Made by a program: the position numbers and the translations under genes. From positions 72,803,244-72,867,243 of the forward strand of contig OX422215.1 in the NCBI GenBank assembly GCA_949130495.1: 64,000 nt of DNA. The letters are read 5' to 3'. Origin of the DNA: Sambucus nigra (Eukaryota > Streptophyta > Magnoliopsida > Dipsacales > Adoxaceae). A model generated the notes under the pieces. That model ran no database searches, was not told the origin of the DNA, and saw nothing but the letters and a program-made list of their open reading frames with translations. Below, in pieces: positions 41,935 to 55,835 of the stretch. Numbering within the stretch: the stretch's first letter is position 1; each line of letters opens with the position of its first letter.

Positions 41935-44532
41935 GGCTTTAGTGGGTGAGAACTCGAAATAGCCCCCGAACGTCCCCGTGGGTGGTACCAACACCTCCCA
42001 CTCGACCAATGTATCTCATACGAACTGACCCCGCAGCCGCGGCACTCCCGGTTTGAGAATACGATGGTAATTTGGATATTTCTAGACTTAGGCTTAAAAA
42101 CATGGCATTAGAGGGTGAAAACTCAAAACGGACTCTGAACGGACCCGTGGGTGGCACCAACACCTCCAACAGGACCAATGTAACTCGTAGGAACTGACGC
42201 CGCAGGCGAGCGACTCCCGATTTGAGAATACGACTGTAATTTGCATATTTATAGACTTAAGCAAAACATGGCGTTAGAAGGTGAAAACTCAAAACATCCC
42301 CCGAACGGCCCCGTGGGTGGCACCAACACCTCCCATGGGACCAATGTAACTCGTAGAAACTGACCCCGCAGCCGCGGGAATCACGATTTGTGAATACGAC
42401 GATAATTTGCATATTTTTAGACTTAGGCTTAAAAACATGACGTTAGAGGGTGAAAACTCGAAACAGCCCCCGAACGGCCCTGCGGGTGGCACCAACACCT
42501 CCCACGGGACCAATGTAACTCGTAGGAACTGACCTCGCAGCCGCGAGACTCCCGATTTGTAAATACGACAATAATTTGCATATTTTTAAACTTAGGCTTA
42601 AAAACATGGCGTTAGAGGGTGAGAACTCGAAACTGCCCTCGAACGTCCCCATGGGTGGCACCAACACCTCCCACGGGACCAATGTAACTCGAAGGAAGTG
42701 ACCCCGCAGCCGCGGGACTCCTGATTTGAGAATACGAAGGTACTTTGTATATTTTTAGACTTAGGCTTAAAAACATGGCGTTAGAGGGTGAGAATTCGAA
42801 ACAGCTCCCGAACGTCCCCGTGGGTGGCACCAACACCTCCCACGGGACCAATGTAACTCCAAGGAACTGACCCCGCCGCCGCGGGACTCCCGATTTGAGA
42901 ATATGACTGTAATTTGCATATTTCTAGACTTAAGCAAAACATGGCGTTAGAGGGTGAAAACGAGAAACAGCCCCAAACAGCCCCCGAACGGCCCCGTGGG
43001 TGGCACCAACACCTCCCATGGGACAAATATAACTTGTACGAACTGACCCCGCAGCCACGGGACTCCCGGTTTGAGAATACTACTGTAATTTGCATATTTC
43101 TAGACTTAAGCAAAACATGGCGTTAGAGGGTGAAAACTCGAAACAGCCCCCGAACGGACCTGTGGGTGGCACCAACACCTCCCAGGAGACCAATGTAACT
43201 CGTAGGAACTAACCCCGCAGCCACAGGACTCCCGATTTGAGAATATGATGACAATTTGCATGTTTTTATACTTATGGTTAAAAACATGGCGTTAGAGGGT
43301 GAAAACTCGAAACAGCCCCTGAACGGCCCCATGAGTGGCACAAACACCTCCCACGGGACCAATGTAACTCGTAGGAACTGACCTCGCAGCCGCGGGACTC
43401 TCGATTTGAGAATATGACGATAATTTACATATTTCTAGAGTTAGGCTTAAAAACATGGCGTTAGAGGGTGAGAACTCGAAACATCCCCCGAACGTCCCCG
43501 TGGGTGGCACCAACACCTCCCACGAGACTAATGTAACTCGTAAAAACATGGCGTTAAAGGGTGAAAACTCGAAACAGCCCCCGAACGGCCCCGTGGGTGG
43601 CACCAACACCTCCTACGAGACCAATGTAACTCGTAGGAACTGACCCCGCAGCCGCGGGACTCCCGGTTTGAGAATACGACGATAATTTGCGTATTTCTAG
43701 AATTAGCTTAAAAACATGGCGTTAGAGGGTGAGGACTCGAAACAGCTCCCGAACGTCCCCGTGGGTAGCACCAACATCTCCCACGGGACCAATGTATCTC
43801 GTAAGAACAGACCCCGCAGCCCCGGAACTCCCGCTTTGAGAATACAATGATAATTTGCCTATTTTTAGTCTTAGGTTTGAAAACATGGCGTTAGAGGATG
43901 AGAACTCGAAAGAGCCCCCGAATGTCCCCGTGGGTGGCACCAACACCTCCCACGGGACCAATGTAACTCGTAGGAACTGACACCGCAGTCGCGGGACTCC
44001 CGATTTGAGAATACAACTATAATTTGCATATTTTTAGACTTAAGCAAAACATGGCGTTAGATTATAAAAACTCAAAACAGCCCCTGAACGGCCCGTGGGT
44101 GACACCAACACCTCCCACGGGACCAATTTAACTCGTAGGAACTGACCCCGCAGTGCTGGGACTCCCGGTTTGAGAATACGACGACAATTTATATATTTTT
44201 AAACTTAGGCTTAAAAACATGGCGTTAGAGGGTGAAAAACTCGAAACAGCCCCCGAAAGGCCCCGTGGGTGGCACCAACACCTCCCACGCGACCAAGGTA
44301 ACTCGTAGGAACTGACCCCGCAGTCGCTGGACTCTCGGTTTGAGAATACGACGGTAATTAGCATATTTCTAGACTTACGCTTAAAAACATGGCGTTAGAG
44401 GGTTAAAGTTCGAAACAGGACACCTCCCACGGGACCAATGTTACTCGTAGGAACTGACCCCGTAGCTGCGGGACTCCCGGTTTGAGAATACGACGATTAT
44501 TTGCCTATTTCTAGACTTAGGATTAAAAACAA
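41935..44532 (+). repeat. Higher-order repeat unit U2 (2598 bp)
   Basis: Same marker order as U1. It carries a 10-bp tandem duplication, AAACAGCCCC twice, at 42966-42985. It lacks the CAGAACACC-type 142-bp monomer found in U1, U3, U4 and U5, and its length is exactly 142 bp less than U4, which agrees with loss of that one monomer. The TTAGATTATA marker is at 44058. Confidence 0.82.
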
Positions 44533-47500
44533 GGCTTTAGTGGGTGAGAACTCGAAATAGCCCACGAACGTCCCCGTGGGTGGCACCAACACCTCCCACT
44601 CGACCAATGTATCTCGTACGAACTGACCCCGCAGCCGCGGCACTCCCGGTTTGAGAATACGATGGTAATTTGGATATTTCTAGACTTAGGCTTAAAAACA
44701 TGGCATTAGAGGGTGAAAACTCGAAACGGACCCTGAACGGACCCGTGGGTGGCACCAACACCTCCAACAGGACCAATGTAACTCGTAGGAACTGACCCCG
44801 CAGGCGAGCGACTCCCGATTTGAGAATACGACTGTAATTTGCATATTTCTAGACTTAAGCAAAACATGGCGTTAGAAGGTGAAAACTCAAAACATCCCCC
44901 GAACGGCCCCGTGGGTGGCACCAACACCTCCCATGGGACCAATGTAACTCGTAGAAACTGAACCCGCAGCCGCGAGACTCCCGATTTGTAAATACGACAA
45001 TAATTTGCATATTTTTAGACTTAGGCTTAAAAACATGGCGTTAGAGGGTGAGAACTCGAAACTGTCCTCGAACGTCCCCGTGGGTGGCACCAACACCTCC
45101 CACTGGACCAATGTAACTCGAAGGAAGTGACCCCGCAGCCGCGGGACTCCCGATTTGAGAATACGAAGGTACTTTGTATATTTCTAGACTTAGGCTTAAA
45201 AACATGGCGTTAGAGGGTGAGAATTCGAAACAGCTCCCGAACGTCCCCGTGGGTGGCACCAACACCTCCCACGGGACCAATGTAACTCGTAAAAACATTG
45301 CATTACAGGTGAAAACTCGAAACAGCCCCCGATCGGCCCCTTGGGTGGCACCAACACCTCCCGTGGGACCAATGTAACTCGTAGAAACTGACCCCGTAGC
45401 CGCGGGAATCACGATTTGTGAATACGACGATAATTTGCATATTTTTAGACTTAGGTTAAAAACATGACGTTAGAGGGTGAAAACTCGAAACAACCCCCGA
45501 ACGGCCCCGCGGGTGGCACCAACACCTCCCACGGGACCAATGTAACTCGTAGGAACTGACCCCGCAGCCGCGAGACTCCCAATTTGTAAATACGACAATA
45601 ATTTGCATATTTTTAGACTTAGGCTTAAAAACATGGCGTTAGAGGGTGAGAACTCGAAACTGCCCTCGAACGTCCCCGTGGGTGGCACCAACACCTCCCA
45701 CGGGACCAATGTAACTCGAAGGAAATGACCCCGCAGCCGCGGGACTCCCGATTTGAGAATACGAAGGTACTTTGTATATTTCTAGACTTAGGCTTAAAAA
45801 CATGGCGTTAGAGGGTGAGAATTCGAAACAGCTCCCGAACGTCCCCGTGGGTGGCACCAACACCTCCCACGGGACCAATGTAACTCTTAGGAACTGACCC
45901 CGCCGCCGCAGGACTCCCGATTTGAGAATATGACTGTAATATGCATATTTCTAGACTTAAGCAAAACATGGCGTTAGAGGGTGAAGACGAGAAACAGCCC
46001 CCGAACGGCCCCGTGGGTGGCACCAACACCTCCCATGGGACAAATGTAACTTGTACGAACTGACCCCGCAGCCACGGGACTCCCGGTTTGAGAATACTAC
46101 TGTAATTTGCATATTTATAGACTTAAGCAAAACATGACGTTAGAGGGTGAAAACTTGAAACAGCCCCCGAACGGACCTGTGGGTGGCACCAACACCTCCC
46201 GGGAGACCAATGTAACTCGTAGGAACTAACCCCGCAGCCACAGGAGTCCCGATTTGAGAATATGATGACAATTTGCATGTTTTTATACTTAGGGTTAAAA
46301 ACATGGCGTTAGAGGGTGAAAACTCGAAACAGCCCCTGAACGGCCCCATGAGTGGCACAAACACCTCCCACGGGACCAATGTAACTCGTAGGAACTGACC
46401 CCGCAGCCGCGGGACTCTCGATTTGAGAATACGACAATAATTTACATATTTCTAGAGTTAGGTTTAAAAGCATGGCGTTAGAGGGTGAGAACTCGAAACA
46501 TCCCCCGAACGTCCCCGTGGGTGGCACCAACACCTCCCACGAGACCAATGTAACTCGTAAAAACATGGCGTTAAAGGGTGAAAACTCGAAACAGCCCCTG
46601 AACGGCCCCGTCGGTGGCACCAACACCTCCTACGAGACCAATGTAACTCGTAGGAACTGACCCCGCAGCCGCGGGACTCTCGGTCTGAGAATACGACGGT
46701 AATTAGCATCTTTCTAGACTTACGCTTAAAAACATGGCGTTAGAAGGTGAAAACTCGAAACAGAACACCTCCCACGAGACCAATGTAACTCGTAGGAACT
46801 GACCCCGCAGCCGCGGGACTCCCGGTTTGAGAATACGATGATAATTTTCGTATTTCTAGAATTAGCATAAAAACATGGCGTTAGAGGGTGAGGACTCGAA
46901 ACATCCCCCGAACGTCCCCGTGGATAGCACCAACAACTCCCACGGGACCAATGTATCTCGTAAGAACTGACCCCGCAGCCCCGGAACTCCCGGATTGAGA
47001 ATACAATGATAATTTGCCTATTTTTAGTCTTAGGTTTGAAAACATGGCGTTAGAGGATGAGAACTCGAAAGAGCCCCCGAATGTCCCCATGGGTGGCACC
47101 AACACCTCCCACGGGACCAATGTAACTCGTAGGAACTGACACCGCAGCCGCGGGACTCCCGATTTGAGAATACAACTATAATTTGCATATTTTTAGACTT
47201 AAGCAAAACATGGCGTTAGATTATAAAAACTCGAAACAGCCCCTGAACAGCCCGTGGGTGACACCAACACCTCCCACGGGACCAATTTAACTCGTAGGAA
47301 CTGACCCCGCAGTGCTGGGACTCCCGGTTTGAGAATACGACGACAATTTATATATTTTTAAACTTAGGCTTAAAAACATGGCGTTAGAGAGTGAAAAACT
47401 CGAAACAGCCCCCGAAAGGCCCCGTGGGTGGCACCAACACCTCCCACGCGACCAAGGTAACTCGTAGGAACTGACCCCGCAGTCGCTGGACTCTCGGTTC

Positions 47501-47691
47501 GAGAATACGACGGTAATTAGCATATTTTTAGACTTACGCTTAAAAACATGGCGTTAGAGGGTTAAAGTTCGAAACAGGACACCTCCCACGGGACCAATGT
47601 TACTCGTAGGAACTGACCCCGTAGCTGCGGGACTCCCGGTTTGAGAATACGACGATTATTTGCATATTTCTAGACTTAGGATTAAAAACAT
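44533..47691 (+). repeat. Higher-order repeat unit U3 (3159 bp)
   Basis: Contains an extra block around 45.0-45.5 kb with a short monomer (45204-45296) followed by a monomer starting AAAAACATTGCATTACAGG. This block is absent from U1, U2 and U4 and returns in U5 6068 bp later, at 51359. The unit lacks the 10-bp duplication at its equivalent position near 45990. A 142-bp monomer starts at 47548, just before the next unit. Confidence 0.82.
47548..47689 (+). repeat. 142-bp monomer class (example; other copies listed)
   Basis: GAAACAG is joined to an ACACCTCCCACGGG segment, removing 27 bp that include the left hairpin arm, so these copies cannot form the dyad. Two subtypes exist. Those preceded by GGGTTAAAGTTCG or similar start at 39063, 41791, 44389, 47548, 50288, 53877 and 61402. 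Those preceded by GAAGGTGAAAACTCG or similar start at 38079, 40978, 46734, 49474, 52801, 56899 and 59488. Lengths are 141-143 bp from ATG to the next ATG. Both subtypes occupy fixed slots in the U1-U5 units. Confidence 0.83.
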
Positions 47692-50431
47692 GGCTTTAGT
47701 GGGTGAGAACTCGAAACAGCCCCCGAACGTCCCCGTGGGTGGCACCAACACCTCCCACTCGACCAATGTATCTCGTACGAACTGACCCCGCAGCCGCGGC
47801 ACTCCCGGTTTGAGAATACGATGGTAATTTGGATATTTCTAGACTTAGGCTTAATAACATGGCATTAGAGGGTGAAAACTCAAAACGGACCCTGAACGGA
47901 CCCGTGGGTGGCACCAACACCTCCAACAGGACCAATGTAACTCGTAGGAACTGACCCCGCAGGAGAGCGACTCCCGATTTGAGAATACGACTGTAATTTG
48001 CATATTTTTAGACTTAAGCAAAACATGGCGTTAGAAGGTGAAAACTCAAAACATCCCCCGAACGGCCCCGTGGGTGGCACCAACACCTCCCATGGGACCA
48101 ATGTAACTCGTAGAAACTGACCCCGCAGCCGCGGAAATCACGATTTGTGATTACAACGATAATTTGCATATTTTTAGACTTAGGCTTAAAAACATGACGT
48201 TAGAGGGTGAAAACTCGAAACAGCCCCCGAACGGCCCCGCGGGTGGCACCAACACCTCCCACGGGACCAATGTAACTCGTAGGAACTGACCCCGCAGTCG
48301 CGAGACTCCCGATTTGTAAATACGACAATAATTTGCATATTTTTAGACTTAGGCTTAAAAACATGGCGTTAGAGGGTGAGAACTCGAAACTGCCCTCGAA
48401 CGTCCCCGTGGGTGGCACCAACACCTCCCACGGGACCAATGTAACTCGAAGGAAGTGACCCCGCAGCCGCGGGACTCCCGATTTGAGAATACGAAGGTAC
48501 TTTGTATATTTCTAGACTTAGGCTTAAAAACATGGCGTTAGAGGGTGAGAATTCTAAACAGCTCCCGAACGTCCCCGTGGGTGGCACCAACACCTCCCAC
48601 GGGACCAATGTAACTCCTAGGAACTGACCCCGCCGCCGCGGGACTCCCGATTTGAGAATATGACTGTAATTTGCATATTTCTAGACTTAAGCAAAACATG
48701 GTGTTAGAGGGTGAAAATGAAAAACAGCCACCAACAGCCCCCGAACGGCCCCGTGGGTGGCACCAACACCTCCCATGGGACAAATGTAACTTGTACGAAC
48801 TGACCCCGCAGCCACGGGACTCCCGGTTTGAGAATACTACTGTAATTTGCATATTTCTAGACTTAAGCAAAACATGGCGTTAGAGGGTGAAAACTCGAAA
48901 CAGCCCCCGAACGGACCTGTGGGTGGCACCAACACCTCCCAGGAGACCAATGTAACTCGTAGGAACTAACCCCGCAGCCACAGGAGTCCCGATTTGAGAA
49001 TATGATTACAATTTGCATGTTTTTATACTTAGGGTTAAAAACATGGCGTTAGAGGGTGAAAACTCGAAACAGCCCCTGAACGGCCCCATGAGTGGCACAA
49101 ACACCTCCCACGGGACCAATGTAACTCGTAGGAACTGACCCCGCAGCCGCGGGACTCTCGATTTGAGAATACGATGATAATTTACATATTTCTAGAGTTA
49201 GGCTTAAAAACATGGCGTTAGAGGGTGGGAACTCGAAACATCCCCCGAACGTCCCCGTGGGTGGCACCAACACCTCCCACGAGACCAATGTAACTCGTAA
49301 AAACATGGCGTTAAAGGGTGAAAACTCGAAACAGCCCCCGAACGGCCCCGTGGGTGGCACCAACACCTCCTGCGAGACCAATGTAACTCGTAGGAACTGA
49401 CCCCGCAGCCGCGGGAGTCTCGGTCTGAGAATACGACGGTAATTAGCATCTTTCTAGACTTACGCTTAAAAACATGGCGTTAGAAGGTGAAAACTCGAAA
49501 CAGAACACCTCCCACGGGACCAATGTAACTCGTAGGAACTGACCCCGCAGCCGCGGGACTCCCGGTTTGAGAATACGACGATAATTTGCGTATTTCTAGA
49601 ATTAGCTTAAGAACATGGCGTTAGAGGGTGAGGACTCGAAACAGCCCCCGAACGTCCCCGTGGATATCACCAACAACTCCCGCGGGACCAATGTATCTCG
49701 TAAGAACTGACCCCGCAGCCCCGGAACTCCCGATTTGAGAATACAATGATAATTTTCCTATTTTTAGTCTTAGGTTTGAAAACCTGGCGTTAGAGGATGA
49801 GAACTCGAAAGAGCCCCCGAATGTCCCCGTGGGTGGCACCAACACCTCCCACGGGACCAATGTAACTCGTAGGAACTGACACCGCAGCCGCGGGACTCCC
49901 GATTTGAGAATACAACTATAATTTGCATATTTTTAGACTTAAGTAAAACATGGCGTTAGATTATAAAAACTCGAACCAGCCCCTGAACGGCCCGTGGGTG
50001 ACACCAACACCTCCCACGGGACCAATTTAACTCGTAGGAACTGACCCCGCAGTGCTGGGACTCCCGGTTTGTGAATACGACGACAATTTATATATTTTTA
50101 AACTTAGGCTTAAAAACATGGCGTTAGAGGGTGAAAAACTCGAAACATCCCCCGAAAGGCCCCGTGGGTGGCACCAACACCTCCCACGCGACCAAGGTAA
50201 CTCGTAGGAACTGACCCCGCAGTCGCTGGACTCTTGGTTTGAGAATACGATGGTAATTATCATATTTCTAGACTAACGCTTAAAAACATGGCGTTAGAGG
50301 GTTAAAGTTCGAAACAGGACACCTCCCACGGGACCAATGTTACTCGTAGGAACTGACCCCGTAGCTGCGGGACTCCCGGTTTGAGAATACGACGATTATT
50401 TGCATATTTCTAGACTTAGGATTAAAAACAT
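47692..50431 (+). repeat. Higher-order repeat unit U4 (2740 bp)
   Basis: Marker order is as in U2, including the 10-bp duplication, here AAACAGCCACCAACAGCCCC at 48722-48741. It retains both 142-bp monomers (49474 and 50288) and the short monomer at 49212. The short monomers at 46472 and 49212, and the TTAGATTATA markers at 47216 and 49956, are each exactly 2740 bp apart, which shows low indel divergence between U3 and U4 over that part. Confidence 0.82.
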
Positions 50432-53400
50432 GGCTTTAGTGGGTGAGAACTCGAAACAGCCCCCGAACGTCCCCGTGGGTGGCACCAACACCTCCCACTC
50501 GACCAATGTATCTCGTACGAACTGACCCCGCAGCCGCGGCACTCCCGGTTTGAGAATAAGATGGTAATTTGGATATTTCTAGACTTAGGCTTAAAAATAT
50601 GGCATTAGAGGGTGAAAACTCAAAACGGACCCTGAACGGACCCGTGGGTGGCACCAACACCTCCAACAGGACCAATGTAACTCGTAGGAACTGACCCCGC
50701 AGGCGAGCGACTCCCGATTTGAGAATACGACTGTAATTTGCATATTTCTAGACTTAAGCAAAACATGGCATTAGAAGGTGAAAACTCAAAACATCCCCCG
50801 AACGGCCCCGTGGGTGGCACCAACACCTCCCATGGGACCAATGTAACTCGTAGAAACTGACCCCGCAGCCGCGGGAATCACGATTTGTGAATACGACGAT
50901 AATTTGCATATTTTTAGACTTAGGCTTAAAAACATGACGTTAGAGGGTGAAAACTCGAAACTGCCCCCGAACGGCCCCGCGGGTGGCACCAACACCTCCC
51001 ACGGGACCAATGTAACTCGTAGGAACTGACCCCGCAGCCGCGAGACTCCCGATTTGTAAATACGACAATAATTTGCATATTTTTAGACTTAGGCTTAAAA
51101 ACATGGCGTTAGAGGGTGAGAACTCGAAAATGCCCTCGAACGTCCCCGTGGGTGGCACCAACACCTCCCACGGGACCAATGTAACTCGAAGGAACAGACC
51201 CCGCAGCCGCGGGACTCCCGATTTGAGAATACGAAGGTACTTTGTATATTTCAAGACTTAGGCTTAGAAAAATGGCGTTAGAGGGTGAGAATTCGAAACA
51301 GCTCCCGAACGTCCCCGTGGGTGGCACCAACACCTCCCACGGGACCAATGTAACTCGTAAAAACATTGCATTACAGGTGAAAACTCGAAACATCCCCCGA
51401 TTGGCCCCTTGGGTGGCACCAACACCTCCCATGGGACCAATGTAACTCCTAGAAACTGACCCCGCAGCCGCGGGAATCACGATTTGTGAATACGACGATA
51501 ATTTGCATATTTTTAGACTTGGGTTAAAAACATGACGTTAGAGGGTGAAAACTCGAAACAGCCCCCGAACGGCCCCGCGGGTGGCACCAACACCTCCCAC
51601 GGGACCAATGTAACTCGTAGGAACTGACCCCGCAACCGCGAGACTCCCGATTTGTAAATACGACAATAATTTGCATATTTTTAGACTTAGGCTTAAAAAC
51701 ATGGCGTTAGAGGGTGAGAACTCGAAACTGCCCTCGAACGTCTCCGTGGGTGGCACCAACACCTCCCACGGGACCAATGTAACTCGAAGGAAGTGACCCC
51801 GCAGCCGCGGGACTCCCGATTTGAGAATACGAAGGTACTTTGTATATTTCTAGACTTAGGCTTAAAAACATGGCGTTAAAGGGTGAGAATTCGAAACAGC
51901 TCCCGAACGTCCCCGTGGGTGGCACCAACACCTCCCACGGGACCAATGTAACTCCTAGGAACTGACCCCGCCGCCGCGGGACTCCCTATTTGAGAATATG
52001 ACTGTAATTTGCATCTTTCTAGACTTATGCAAAACATGGCGTTAGAGGGTGAAAACGAGAAACAGCCCCCGAACGGCCCCGTGGGTGGCACCAACACCTC
52101 CCATGGGACAAATGTAACTTATACGAACTGACCCCGCAGCCACGGGACTCCCGGTTTGAGAATACTACTGTAATTTGCATATTTCTAGACTTAAGCAAAA
52201 CATGGCGTTAGAGGGTGAAAACTCGAAACAGCCCCCGAACGGACCTGTGGGTGGCGCCAACACCTCCCAGGAGACCAATGTAACTCGTAGGAACTAACCC
52301 CGCAGCCACGGGACTCCCGATTTGAGAATATGATGACAATTTGCATGTTTTTATACTTAGGGTTAAAAACATGGCGTTAGAGGGTGAAAACTCGAAACAG
52401 CCCCTGAACGGCCCATGAGTGGCACAAACACCTCCCACGGGACCAATGTAACTCGTAGGAACTGACCCCGCAGCCGCGGGACACTCGATTTGAGAATACG
52501 ACGATAATTTACATATTTCTAGAGTTAGGCTGTAAAACATGGCGTTAGAGGGTGAGAACTCGAAACAGCCCCCGAACGTCCCCGTGGGTGGCACCAACAC
52601 CTCCCACGAGACCAATGTAACTCGTAAAAACATGGCGTTAAAGGGTGAAAACTCGAAACAGCCCCCGAACGGCCCCGTGGGTGGCACCAACACCTCCTAC
52701 GAGACCAATGTAACTCGTAGGAACAGACCCCGCAGCCGCGGGACTCTCGGTCTGAGAATACGACGGTAATTAGCATCTTTCTAGACTTACGCTTAAAAAC
52801 ATGGCGTTAGAAGGTGAAAACTCGAAACAGAACACCTCCCATGGGACCAATGTAACTCGTAGGAACTGACCCCGCAGCTGCCGGACTCCCGGTTTGAGAA
52901 TACGACGATAATTTGCGTATTTCTAGAATTAGGCTTAAAAACATGGCGTTAGAGGGTGAGGACTCGAAACAGCCCCCGAACGTCCCCGTGGGTAGCACCA
53001 ACACCTCCCACGGGACCAATGTATTTCGTAAGAACAGACCCCGCAGCCCCGGAACTCCCGGTTTAAGAATACAACGATAATTTGCCTATTTTTAGTCTTA
53101 GGTTTAAAAACATGGCGTCAGAGGGTGAGAACTCGAAAGAGCCCCCGAATGTCCCCGTGGGTGGCACCAACACCTCCCACGGGACCAATGTAACTCGTAG
53201 GAACTGACACCGCAGCCGCGGGACTCCCGATTTGAGAATACAACTATAATTTGCATATTTTTAGACTTAAGCAAAACATGGCGTTAGATTATAAAAACTC
53301 GAAACAGCCCCTGAACGGCCCCGTGGGTGACACCAACACCTCCCACGGGACCAATTTAACTCGTAGGAACTGACCCCGCAGTCGTGGGACTCCCGATTTG

Positions 53401-54020
53401 AGAATACGACGACGATTTATATATTTTTAAACATAGGCTTAAAAACATGGCGTTAGAGGGTGAAAAACTCGAAACAACCCCCGAAAGGCCCCGTGGGTGG
53501 CACCAACACCTCCCACGCGACCAAGGTAACTCGTAAGAACTGACCCCGCAGCTGCGGGACTCTCGATTTGAGAATACGACGATAATTTGCGTATTTCTAG
53601 ACTTAGGCTTAAAAACATGGCATTAGAGGGTGAGAACTCGAAACAGCCCCCGAACGTCCCCGTGGGTGGCACCAACACCTCCCACGGGACCAATATAACT
53701 CGTAAAAACATTGCATTACAAGTGAAAACTCGAAACAGCCCCCGATCGGCCCCGTGGGTGGCACCAACACCTCCCACGGACCAATGTAACTCATAGGAAC
53801 TGACCCCACAGCCGCTGGACTCTCGGTTTGAGAATACGATCGTAATTAGCATATTTCTAGACTTACGCTTAAAAACATGGCGTTAGAGGGATAAAACTCG
53901 TAACAGAACACCTCCCACGGGACCACTGTTACTCGTAGGAACTGACCCCGTAGCTGCGGGACTCCCGGTTTGAGAATACGACGATTATTTGCGTATTTCT
54001 AGACTTAGGATTAAAAACAT
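50432..54020 (+). repeat. Higher-order repeat unit U5 (3589 bp)
   Basis: The longest unit. It has the U3-type extra block (short monomer 51272-51364, then AAAAACATTGCATTACAGG at 51359) and a second related pair at 53617-53876 (short monomer plus a monomer with ACATTGCATTACAAGTG). It lacks the 10-bp duplication. The next occurrence of GGCTTTAGTGGGTGAG is at 54021, and then not until 61547, so regular repetition of the unit ends here. Confidence 0.78.
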
Positions 54021-55835
54021 GGCTTTAGTGGGTGAGAACTCGAAACAGCCCCCGAACGTCCCCGTGGGTGGCACCAACACCTCCCACGGGACCAATGTAT
54101 CTCGTACTTACTGACCCCGCAGCCGCGGGACTCTCGGTTTGAGAATACGTTGGTAATTTGGATATTTATAGACTTAGGCTTAAAAACATGGCATTAGAGG
54201 GTGAAAACTCAAAACGGACCTTGAACGGCCCCGTGGGTGGCACCAACACCTCCAACAGGACCAATGTAACTCGTAGGAACTGACCCCGCAGCCGAGCGAC
54301 TCCCGATTTGAGAATACGACTGTAATTTTCATATTTCTAGACTTAAGCAAAACATGGCGTTAGAAGGTTAAAACAAAAAACATCCCCCGAACGGCCCCGT
54401 GGGTGGCACCAACACCTCCCACGGGACCAATGAAACTCGTAGAAACTGACCCCGCAGCCGCGGGAATCACGATTTGTTGATACGACGATAATTTTCATAT
54501 TTCTAGACATAGGCTTAAAAACATGGCGTTAGAGGGTTAGAACTCGAAACAGCCCCCGAACACCCCCGTGGGAGGTACCAACACCTCTCACGGGACCAAT
54601 GTAACTCGTAGGAACTGACCCCTCAGCCGTGGGACTCCCGATTTGAGAATACGACGAGAATTTGCATATTTTTAGACTTAGGTTTAAAAACATGGCGTTA
54701 GAGGGTGAAAACTCAAAACAGCCCCCGAAAGGCCCCGTGGGTGGCACCAACACCTCCCACGGGACCAATGTAACTCATAGGAACTGACCCCGCAGCAGCG
54801 GAACTCTCGATTTGAGAATACGACGATAATTTGCATATTTCTAGACTTAGGCTTAAAAACATGGCGTTAGAGGGTGAGAACTCTAAACAGCCCCCGAACG
54901 GCCCCGTGGGTAGCACCAACACCCCCCACGGGACCAATGTAACTCGTAAGAACTGGCCCCGCAGCCGTGGGACTCTCAGTTTGAGAATACGACGATAATT
55001 TGCATATTTCTGAACTTAGGCTCAAAAACATTGCGTTAGATGGTAAAAACTCGAAACAGCCCCGGTACGTCCCCGTGGCTGGCACCAACACCTCCCACGG
55101 GACCAATGTAACTCGTAGGAACTGGCCCCGCAATCGTGGGACTCGCGGTTTGAGAATACGAAGGTAATTTGGGTATTTCTGGACATAGGCTTAAAAACAT
55201 GGCATTAGAAGGTGAGAACTCGAAACAGATCCCGAACGGCCCCGTGGGTGGCACCAACACCTCACACGGGACCAATGTAACTCGTAGGAACTGACCCCGT
55301 GACTGCGGGACTCCCAGTTTGAGAATACAAAGATAATTTGAATATTTCTAGACTTAGGAAAAACATGGCGTTAGAGGGTGAAAACTCGAAATAGCCCCAA
55401 GCAGTCCCGTGGGTGGCACCAACACCTCCCAAGGGACCAATGTAACACATAGGAACTGACCCTGCAGCCGCGGGACTCCCGGTCCGATAATATGACGGTA
55501 ATTTGCGTATTTCTACACATAGGATTATAAACATGGCGTTAGAGGGTGAGAACTCGAAACAGCTCCCGAACGTCCCTATGGGTGGCACCAACACCTCCCA
55601 CGAGACCAATGTAACTCGTAGGAACTGACCTCGCAGCCGCGGGACTCTAGGTTTGACAATACGACGATAATTTGCATATTTCTAGACTTAGGCTCAAAAA
55701 CATGGCGTTAGAGGGTGAGAACTTGAAACAGCCCCCGAACGTCCCCGTGGGTGGCACCAACACCTCCCACGGGACCAATGTAACTCGTAAAAACATGGCG
55801 TTACAGGTGAAAACTCGAAACATCCCCAGAACGGC

